This document shows positions 1 to 4,718 of a stretch of 5,292 bases of DNA, piece by piece. Origin of the DNA: Acidobacteriaceae bacterium (GTDB lineage Bacteria > Acidobacteriota > Terriglobia > Terriglobales > Acidobacteriaceae); NCBI GenBank assembly GCA_003164255.1, contig PLST01000104.1, positions 1,449-6,740 of the forward strand, written 5' to 3'. Position 1 is the stretch's first letter. Each line of letters begins with the position of its first letter. The position numbers were made by a program, and so were the translations under genes. Under the pieces are notes generated by a model. It ran no database searches and was not told the origin of the DNA. It saw nothing but the letters and a program-made list of their open reading frames with translations.

Positions 1-450
1 ATTGAAGATGGAGTTGCCGAAGACGACCACGCCGGCTGGCAGCATCTGACCAAGGCGCTTGGGGGCCGGATTCAGTTGATTGGCGATGACAACTTTGTCA
101 CCAACCCGACGATCTTCCGCCAGGGCATCAAAGACGGAATCGCCAATGCCATTCTGATCAAGCTCAACCAGATCGGCACACTAACGGAAACGCTCGAATG
201 CATTCAGATTGCTCGCGAGAATGGATACGGCGCGGTCATTTCGCACCGTTCCGGTGAGACCGATGACACCAGCATCGCCGACCTCGCCGTCGCCGCCGGC
301 ATGGGGCAGATCAAGACGGGATCGACCAGTCGCGGCGAACGCATCGCGAAATACAACCGCTTCCTGGAGATTGAACACGAACTTGGGACAAAGGCCCGCT
401 ACGCCGGAGCAAGCGTGTACGAGCGCTGGCACAAGCCCGTGAAGGCATAG
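1..450 (+). CDS. eno: Enolase (phosphopyruvate hydratase), C-terminal part, 5' end outside the window
   Basis: Enolase interconverts 2-phosphoglycerate and phosphoenolpyruvate in glycolysis and gluconeogenesis, in the cytoplasm. Reading in frame from base 1 gives 149 residues of the family's TIM-barrel C-terminal domain, ending at TAG 448-450. The signatures are clear: IEDG at fragment residues 1-4 and GDDNFVTN at 28-35 (acidic Mg2+ ligands), ILIKLNQIG at 51-59 with the catalytic lysine, SHRSGETDD at 81-89 (substrate-binding His-Arg-Ser), and QIKTG at 103-107 with the second active-site lysine. No key residue is missing and the C-terminus has normal length, so this is a functional gene cut by the window edge. 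The ATG at 76 is internal and is not a start. The gene ends 10 bases before the riboswitch, with no terminator between. Enolase is the classic fluoride-inhibited glycolytic enzyme, which gives its position beside a fluoride operon meaning. Identity is certain; membership in the downstream operon is not. Confidence 0.97.
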   Translation: MEDGVAEDDHAGWQHLTKALGGRIQLIGDDNFVTNPTIFRQGIKDGIANAILIKLNQIGTLTETLECIQIARENGYGAVISHRSGETDDTSIADLAVAAGMGQIKTGSTSRGERIAKYNRFLEIEHELGTKARYAGASVYERWHKPVKA

Positions 451-460
451 CAGCAACGGT

Positions 461-508
461 GGTGTTGGAGTCCACCTGAAAACCGCTCATACTGGGCAGA
501 TGACTCCT
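461..508 (+). promoter_or_regulatory. Fluoride riboswitch aptamer (crcB motif), variant
   Basis: The segment folds by hand into the fluoride aptamer. P1 is GGTG 461-464 with CACC 473-476. P2 is GCTC 485-488 with GGGC 494-497 (one G-U pair, 5-base loop). A six-pair pseudoknot joins GGAGTC 467-472 to GACTCC 502-507 without mismatch. Spacing equals the Thermotoga petrophila aptamer: two bases between P1 and the pseudoknot strand, and P1's 3' arm starting right after that strand. Conserved bases are present: AACNGC at 481-486, GATG at 499-502, and T508 where a U forms the linchpin pair with A500. The P1-P2 joining segment is two bases longer than in T. petrophila. The conserved A and U that pair with each other in known aptamers are T465 and A498 here. 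Neighbouring eno, crcB and DUF190 genes support the call. It is a fold made by eye; an Rfam RF01734 covariance search is the test. Confidence 0.85.
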
Positions 509-537
509 CGAAGCTGAAAATCACTTGGAGGAGTCAT
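500..537 (+). promoter_or_regulatory. Riboswitch expression platform: hairpin sequestering ribosome binding site and AUG
   Basis: ATGACTCCTC at 500-509 is a perfect 10-base inverted complement of GAGGAGTCAT at 528-537, with an 18-base loop. The 3' arm contains most of the Shine-Dalgarno sequence (GGAGG 527-531) and the first two bases of the ATG at 536. The 5' arm contains 502-507, the same bases used in the aptamer pseudoknot, so the two folds exclude each other. This predicts that translation is off without fluoride and on when fluoride locks the pseudoknot and frees the ribosome binding site. No T-run follows the hairpin, so it is not an intrinsic terminator. The inverted repeat is seen directly; the switching direction is inferred. 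Confidence 0.83.
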
Positions 538-2629
538 GCCCGAACCCGGACCAAAGATCGTAGGAGCACGAGCGCGAGGGGCGCTCAACGACGCGCAACA
601 GCGGCGACTGAGCGTCACTTGCAAGTACATCGACAAACTGCTGTGCGACATCGAACAGGCACTCCATTCCGCGGAATCTACCTCTCCATTTGCACGGCAT
701 GTTGTGGACATTACCCCTGCACAGACGCGGGTCATCGAAGACCATATTGGCCGTTTCCGCTCTCAATTGTTGCGGGCATTGGACTGGCAACACATGAAGC
801 CCGATCCGCCAGAGATTCCGGTGACTCGATCGGTGATGACAGACCTGGCATTTGTGGACATCGCAATTGAAGAACTCAGGCCAAGCTATATGAGCGGCTG
901 TGGAGCGATCCCAGAAGATGCGGTTGGCGAATTGAATGGTGTTGTCCATGAGCTTCGATCTCTGGTCGGAAGCATGGAACGTTATCTCCGCCAGGATCTG
1001 GGAACGAATCTGGAGTTGCGTCTCCGGAGGCTGGAAGAAACCGGTTGTGACGTAGGTCTCTTGCAGTGCATTGAACAACTCGTCACGCGCCATGGACTGG
1101 TGGAGTTTCGCCCGCGCATTGATTCCCTTGCATCTCGCCTGGAGGACAACAACCTGGAAGTGGCGCTGTTTGGACGAGTCAGCAGCGGTAAGTCCTCGCT
1201 GCTGAACGCGCTCCTAAGCACAGACGTGTTGCCCGTTGGCATCAATCCAATCACAGCGGTGCCTACCAAGCTGGAATATGGAGCAACATTGCGTGCTTTC
1301 GTCACCTATGGCAATGGACGAAATGAGATCGTCACAGTTGAAGAGCTTGGCAAACTTGTGACAGAGCAAGGGAACCCCGGAAATCTGCGCAATGTCACAC
1401 GAGCGATGGTTCAAGTCCCTTCGCCGCGTCTCAAGCAGGGCATTGTGCTGGTGGATACGCCAGGTCTTGGCTCTTTGGCGAGACGCGGCGGGGCAGAGAC
1501 TCTTGCCTATCTTCCATCCTGCGATCTTGCGTTGTTGCTGATTGACGCCGGTACAACTTTGAATGAAGAAGATGTCGGAACATTGCGCCTGCTCTATGAA
1601 GCCGCAATTCCCGCCATCGTTTTGCTCAGCAAGGCAGACCTACTGGGGGAAGGTGATCTTCATCAAGTCACCGGTTACATCCATGAACAACTGCAACAGG
1701 AAATGGGCTTGACACTGAATGTCCATCCTATCAGTTCGCTCCCTGAACAATCCGTCCTGCTCGATCACTTCTTTGAGCAGGAATTGCTTCCCCGATTCAA
1801 TCAAGCACGAGTTCTCCGCAGCAGTTCCGCTGCCAGAAAGATCGGCGCCTTGCGCGATGCGGTCACAACGGCCATTGAGACTGTGCTCGACCAGCAGAAC
1901 CGCAGAGGCCGCGGTCTCCCTGCCGATGTCCATGATCTTGAAGAGCGGCTGCGAGTTGTGACCGGAGAGGTGGGAGAACAGCGTACCGTTCTCGACCATG
2001 CGTTCTTCACCCTTGGGGAAACGCCGGAGACAATCCTGAACCTGACGGCGGAAAGCGCGCTTTCCTGGATGCGTGCGAACTCCAAACCTCGCGTCACGCC
2101 GGCACAGATTTCGGAATGGATGCATGATGGCGTTCGGAACTCCGTGGAGCGCGTAATAGAGACGGCACAGGGCATAAGCGAGCGAGCAATCGAAGCGTTG
2201 CGAGCTGTGGCACGGGAGATGGGTCGATCCGATATACCTGAACAGGATGAGGCGGAGGCTCTTTTGCGCGACATCCCGCGCTTTGAACTGGGAATGGCCC
2301 CGGAGGGAATCAACATGACCACCTGGATTTTTCTGGGAAGCAGCGTCGTCCGCGCCAGGATCAAAAGCAATCTGCTTAGAAGCGTTGGCGCCGAGGTCAA
2401 ACAGGCGCTTCATCTTTACGGTAATGCTTTGTCCCAGTGGGGCCACCAATACGTGAGCAGGATGGTGGTTCTGGTCAACTCAAATGCCGATGCTTATCGG
2501 GTTCAACTCCAAAGGATTGCTGGGACTTCCAACGACCATTTAGACGTGCCTCGACTTGAGCAGGATCTGGCGGTTCTCGGGAATTGGACTTCAAAGCAGA
2601 ACAGCGGAGCACTGCTACACCACGGGTGA
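536..2629 (+). CDS. Dynamin-like GTPase (DLP1), first gene of the fluoride operon
   Basis: A 697-residue dynamin-family large GTPase; bacterial relatives bind, tether or remodel membranes using GTP. The GTPase signatures are in order: G1 GRVSSGKS 213-220, G2 threonine in NPITAVPT 237-244, G3 DTPG 307-310, and G4 SKAD 365-368. About 210 mostly helical, charged residues precede the P-loop, a long N-terminal extension compared with the second GTPase of this operon, whose P-loop is at residue 65. Residues after about 420 look like the helical stalk. I see no clear transmembrane pair; the most hydrophobic spot is short (WIFLGSSVV, about 597-605), so any membrane contact would be peripheral. The start is firm: an in-frame TGA at 515-517 lies just upstream, and GGAGG 527-531 sits four bases before the ATG, inside the riboswitch hairpin. 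Its stop overlaps the crcB ribosome binding site. The family is clear; a role in fluoride response is inferred from regulation and position. Confidence 0.9.
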   Translation: MPEPGPKIVGARARGALNDAQQRRLSVTCKYIDKLLCDIEQALHSAESTSPFARHVVDITPAQTRVIEDHIGRFRSQLLRALDWQHMKPDPPEIPVTRSVMTDLAFVDIAIEELRPSYMSGCGAIPEDAVGELNGVVHELRSLVGSMERYLRQDLGTNLELRLRRLEETGCDVGLLQCIEQLVTRHGLVEFRPRIDSLASRLEDNNLEVALFGRVSSGKSSLLNALLSTDVLPVGINPITAVPTKLEYGATLRAFVTYGNGRNEIVTVEELGKLVTEQGNPGNLRNVTRAMVQVPSPRLKQGIVLVDTPGLGSLARRGGAETLAYLPSCDLALLLIDAGTTLNEEDVGTLRLLYEAAIPAIVLLSKADLLGEGDLHQVTGYIHEQLQQEMGLTLNVHPISSLPEQSVLLDHFFEQELLPRFNQARVLRSSSAARKIGALRDAVTTAIETVLDQQNRRGRGLPADVHDLEERLRVVTGEVGEQRTVLDHAFFTLGETPETILNLTAESALSWMRANSKPRVTPAQISEWMHDGVRNSVERVIETAQGISERAIEALRAVAREMGRSDIPEQDEAEALLRDIPRFELGMAPEGINMTTWIFLGSSVVRARIKSNLLRSVGAEVKQALHLYGNALSQWGHQYVSRMVVLVNSNADAYRVQLQRIAGTSNDHLDVPRLEQDLAVLGNWTSKQNSGALLHHG

Positions 2630-2644
2630 GGAGGGATTGGGTTG
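2629..2644 (+). promoter_or_regulatory. Ribosome binding site and TTG start of crcB
   Basis: AGGAGG at 2629-2634 is a near-perfect Shine-Dalgarno sequence, seven bases before TTG 2642-2644. It shares its first base with the TGA stop (2627-2629) of the upstream GTPase gene, and that stop is in frame with crcB, so no start further upstream is possible. TTG is the only start that yields the whole first membrane helix with its conserved GGALG motif. Confidence 0.85.
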
Positions 2645-3019
2645 CAGAAGTATGTTCTTATCGCGCTTGGAGGCGCACTCGGTTCCATGGCTAGGTATTG
2701 GGTCGGCTCGACGATCGCCAACCGGATGGGAACGAAGTTCCCCTATGGCACTTTCGTCATCAATATCACCGCCTGCGTCATCATCGGCTTCTCACTCACC
2801 TTCCTGGCCAAGCGTGCGGGGCTGAATCCGGCCTGGAGGTTCCTAGTGCCAGTTGGCTTTATCGGTGCGTACAGCACCTTTTCCACGTATGAGTGGGAGA
2901 CCCTTTCCACGATTCGAACCGGCGCTTTTTCACTGGCCGCAATCTATGCAGTCAGCAGTCTCATTCTTGGGCTCGCTGCTGTGTGGGGCGGCTCCGCCAT
3001 AGCGGAGTTCATCTCATGA
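2642..3019 (+). CDS. crcB: Fluoride channel/exporter CrcB (Fluc)
   Basis: CrcB/Fluc proteins are small four-helix inner-membrane proteins that assemble as antiparallel dimers and let fluoride leave the cell selectively, keeping cytoplasmic fluoride low. The 125-residue product has the usual length and motifs: GGALGSMARYW 10-20 with the conserved Arg18, FPYGTFVIN 33-41 with the pore-lining Asn41, and GFIGAYSTFSTY 72-83, the broken third helix carrying the central Na+ site and the aromatic fluoride track (Phe80, Tyr83). Hydrophobic helices lie near residues 3-22, 33-56, 65-85 and 93-122. Against the common TTFSTF box, this protein has Ser78 for the first Thr and Tyr83 for the last Phe, both mild changes. 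Translation starts at TTG behind AGGAGG. The stop overlaps the ATG of the next gene (ATGA at 3016-3019), which suggests translational coupling. Being second in the operon, it should follow riboswitch control through the transcript and through translation of the GTPase. Confidence 0.95.
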   Translation: MQKYVLIALGGALGSMARYWVGSTIANRMGTKFPYGTFVINITACVIIGFSLTFLAKRAGLNPAWRFLVPVGFIGAYSTFSTYEWETLSTIRTGAFSLAAIYAVSSLILGLAAVWGGSAIAEFIS

Positions 3020-3582
3020 GAACACATAGACAGCTCGTCGTTTATCAATCGATTCTGCAGGTGCTACAGGAAACGGGTTGCCCATTCTGCCGATTCTTGA
3101 AGGAATATCAGACGGCTCGCCTCCAGAACCACTCCAAAGAGGACATCCACCGTCTGTGCAACTTTCATGCGTGGGGTCTTGCGGCGGTCCAGAATGCGCC
3201 TGCGGCGGCGCAGGTGTTCATCAAGCTGGTCGATGAACCGCCCTCACTCTCCAAGGAAGATTCCGGATGCGACGTTTGCAGGGAGGTTCTTGCAGAGGAG
3301 GACCTACGCCTCCGCGAGTTTGTAAGCTGCATTACACGGACAGATGTTTCGCATTGGCTGCGAGGGCCAGCAGTGCTTTGTATCCCACACGGGGCAAAGC
3401 TGCGCAAACAAGTCCAGCCTGTTCTTGCTGCCCGGATCGACGCCATCATCGAAAACTGCCGCCAGCAGTTGGCGCAAGAGTTGCAACATCTGCGTGATGA
3501 AGCGGAGCCGGACAGAACTGGCTGGGGCGCAATAGGGCGTGCCGCCGAGTTCCTTGTGTCACAGCGCGGGCTACATTCATGA
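3016..3582 (+). CDS. Protein with duplicated Cys-x2-Cys / Cys-x2-His modules, possibly DUF6062-like
   Basis: A 188-residue, apparently soluble protein with no signal peptide or membrane segment. Two similar modules are visible. Module 1 has Cys22-Pro-Phe-Cys25 and, 22 residues on, Cys48-Asn-Phe-His51. Module 2 has Cys85-Asp-Val-Cys88 and, 33 residues on, Cys122-Ile-Pro-His125. Each could supply three Cys and one His to a zinc ion; a redox role for the CxxC pairs is an alternative. The C-terminal third is a charged helix rich in Gln, Glu, Leu and Arg (about 130-170) that may form a coiled coil. The layout reminds me of the DUF6062 family, but I cannot confirm the match. The start is the ATG in the ATGA overlap with crcB, with GGAG at 3004-3007; in-frame codons upstream as far as the ATG at 2893 lie inside crcB and are rejected. 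Function unknown; its place between crcB and the DUF190 genes suggests a part in the same system. Confidence 0.85.
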   Translation: MRTHRQLVVYQSILQVLQETGCPFCRFLKEYQTARLQNHSKEDIHRLCNFHAWGLAAVQNAPAAAQVFIKLVDEPPSLSKEDSGCDVCREVLAEEDLRLREFVSCITRTDVSHWLRGPAVLCIPHGAKLRKQVQPVLAARIDAIIENCRQQLAQELQHLRDEAEPDRTGWGAIGRAAEFLVSQRGLHS

Positions 3583-3595
3583 AGGAGGAATTATG
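3582..3595 (+). promoter_or_regulatory. Ribosome binding site and start of the two-domain DUF190 gene
   Basis: AAGGAGG at 3582-3588 stands four bases before ATG 3593-3595 and shares its first base with the upstream TGA stop (3580-3582). This decides the start: the in-frame ATG at 3539 lies inside the preceding gene and would add 18 residues unlike the family. A second in-frame ATG at 3614 (residue 8), where DUF190 homology begins, has a weaker site. Confidence 0.75.
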
Positions 3596-4336
3596 TTGAG
3601 TGCCGGAAAGGCAATGAAAGTTTGCATTTACCTGAGCGAGGGCTCGACGCATCACGGGGTCCCAACGTATTCGAGCATCCTCGACTTTCTTTTTTACCGA
3701 GGCATCTCCGGCGCAACTGTCCTGAAGGGGATAGCCGGGTTCGGCGCGGATCACCACATGCACTCCGCCAGCATTGTCGAGATCTCAGACCATCTCCCGC
3801 TGAAAATTGAGTTCATTGAGTCTCGCGAAAAGGTGAACGAACTGCTCGGAAAGTTGGAGGAATTGGCCGGAAGCGGAATGATTGAGGTTCAGGAAACTAC
3901 GCTGGCGAAGCCCGCTCAGGTCTCTAAGCCAAAGAAGGCCACTCCTCCTGCGCATGTGAAGATGGAGGGCAAAGCAAAGATGATGCGCATCTATATTGGC
4001 GAATCGGATCGCTGGAAAGACAAGCCTCTTTACAACGCACTCGTCGAAGCCATGCGGGCCAACGATATTGCTGGCGTCACGGTCTATCGCGGCATCCTCG
4101 GCTATGGCGCACACCGGCGGATGCACAAGGATAAGGCCCTCCACCTGTCGCACGATTGCTCGATCATGCTCTCAGCCGTTGATACGGAGGAGAAGCTGCG
4201 ATCCTTTTTGCCTCTTGTAGACCAGATGGTGGAAGAGGGTCTTGTCGTCTTATCAGACGTGGACATCATCAAGTACTCCTACCGCGCACTGGACGTTGAT
4301 CTGCCAGAGGCGCAGGCGGGAAGCGTTTCTGCATGA
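3593..4336 (+). CDS. Tandem two-domain DUF190 protein (PII-like fold)
   Basis: A 247-residue cytoplasmic protein made of two DUF190 domains. DUF190 has a GlnB/PII-like ferredoxin fold, its biochemical role is not settled, and it is often encoded beside or fused to CrcB. Domain 1 (about 8-105) carries SGATVLKGIAGFGA (39-52) followed by His54, His55 and His57, but lacks the usual GESDRW opening. Domain 2 (about 130-228) is closer to consensus: MRIYIGESDRW 131-141, VYRGILGYGAHRRMH (164-178), and a closing EEGLVVL...IIKY. A Lys/Pro/Ala-rich linker, about residues 106-129, separates them. Domain 1 is therefore the diverged copy. The gene follows the Cys/His protein after 10 bases, and its TGA overlaps an ATG at 4333 by four bases. 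A likely role, by analogy with PII proteins acting on AmtB, is sensing a ligand and acting on the membrane partner CrcB; this is inference. Confidence 0.9.
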   Translation: MLSAGKAMKVCIYLSEGSTHHGVPTYSSILDFLFYRGISGATVLKGIAGFGADHHMHSASIVEISDHLPLKIEFIESREKVNELLGKLEELAGSGMIEVQETTLAKPAQVSKPKKATPPAHVKMEGKAKMMRIYIGESDRWKDKPLYNALVEAMRANDIAGVTVYRGILGYGAHRRMHKDKALHLSHDCSIMLSAVDTEEKLRSFLPLVDQMVEEGLVVLSDVDIIKYSYRALDVDLPEAQAGSVSA

Positions 4337-4338
4337 GT

Positions 4339-4353
4339 GGAGGCTCAACAATG
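4339..4353 (+). promoter_or_regulatory. Ribosome binding site deciding the start of the single-domain DUF190 gene
   Basis: GGAGG at 4339-4343 is seven bases before ATG 4351-4353, an ideal arrangement. The alternative in-frame ATG at 4333 overlaps the previous stop (ATGA) but has only a weak GCGGGAA-like site before it, and adds six residues (MSGGST). Both are possible; 4351 is better supported. Confidence 0.65.
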
Positions 4354-4707
4354 AAAGACCAATTTCAAGCGCGCATGTTGCGGATTCATTTCGGCGAGAG
4401 TGACAAATGGCAGGGTAGGCCCTTGCACGAAGCGATTGTGGCGAAGTGTATGGAGCTGGGGATGGCTGGCGCGACCGTGTACCGAGGGATTGAAGGGTAC
4501 GGGGCCAGTACCAGAATTCACCATGCCAGTCATTGGACGTTCTCGAAGGACGCGCCGATCATGCTGACTGTCATCGACCGTGAGGAGCAGATTGAAAAGC
4601 TGATTCCCCATCTCGACGTCATGGTCGAAGAAGGTCTCATCGCCATGTCCCGTGTCGAAGTGATCCGCTATTCTCGCAATCCCGAAATGGCGCAGGAGAC
4701 ACCCTGA
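4351..4707 (+). CDS. Single-domain DUF190 protein (PII-like fold)
   Basis: A 118-residue protein of usual DUF190 length, near consensus throughout: MLRIHFGESDKW at 9-20, AGATVYRGIEGYGAS at 39-53, an IHHASHW stretch after it, and the closing strand VEVIRY near residue 107. It resembles domain 2 of the preceding protein closely (GESD-W, VYRGI-GYGA, MVEEGL), more than domain 1, consistent with stepwise duplication. No membrane segment is visible. With the upstream gene it brings the operon to three DUF190 domains; mixed PII-like oligomers are conceivable but not shown. If the ATG at 4333 is used, the protein is 124 residues. The stop (4705-4707) lies 11 bases before the next start, and its last base begins the AGGA that probably serves as that gene's ribosome binding site. 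Family assignment is firm; molecular role is unknown. Confidence 0.92.
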   Translation: MKDQFQARMLRIHFGESDKWQGRPLHEAIVAKCMELGMAGATVYRGIEGYGASTRIHHASHWTFSKDAPIMLTVIDREEQIEKLIPHLDVMVEEGLIAMSRVEVIRYSRNPEMAQETP

Positions 4708-4718
4708 GGAAGAGCATA

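Noticed and set aside
371..460. Promoter for the operon in the 3' end of eno
   Set aside because: TTGAAC at 371-376 resembles a -35 box, but no fitting -10 box follows at 16-18 bases, so I do not claim a promoter.
458..476. Alternative P1 register using GGTG at 458-461
   Set aside because: The repeated GGTGGTG permits it, but it would leave five bases instead of two before the pseudoknot strand; the 461-464 register matches the known aptamer spacing.
500..537. Intrinsic terminator for eno
   Set aside because: The hairpin is a perfect 10-base repeat but has an 18-base loop and no T-run after it. Its 3' arm is the ribosome binding site and start of the next gene, which fits translational control.
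1640..2449. Long open frame on the minus strand inside the first GTPase gene
   Set aside because: It lies opposite a gene with clear GTPase motifs, its translation shows no recognisable domain, and no ribosome binding site or operon context supports it.
2893..3015. Upstream extension of the Cys/His protein to ATG 2893
   Set aside because: The extra 41 codons lie wholly inside crcB, out of frame with it. The ATGA overlap at 3016 gives a standard coupled start with GGAG upstream.
3539..3592. Upstream extension of the two-domain DUF190 protein to ATG 3539
   Set aside because: It would overlap the preceding gene and add 18 residues before the domain; AAGGAGG at 3582-3588 points to ATG 3593.
3579..3599. 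Six-residue mini-ORF (ATG 3579 to TGA 3597) across the junction before the DUF190 gene
   Set aside because: It arises from the overlap of the TGA stop with the ribosome binding site and has no ribosome binding site of its own, so it is most likely chance.
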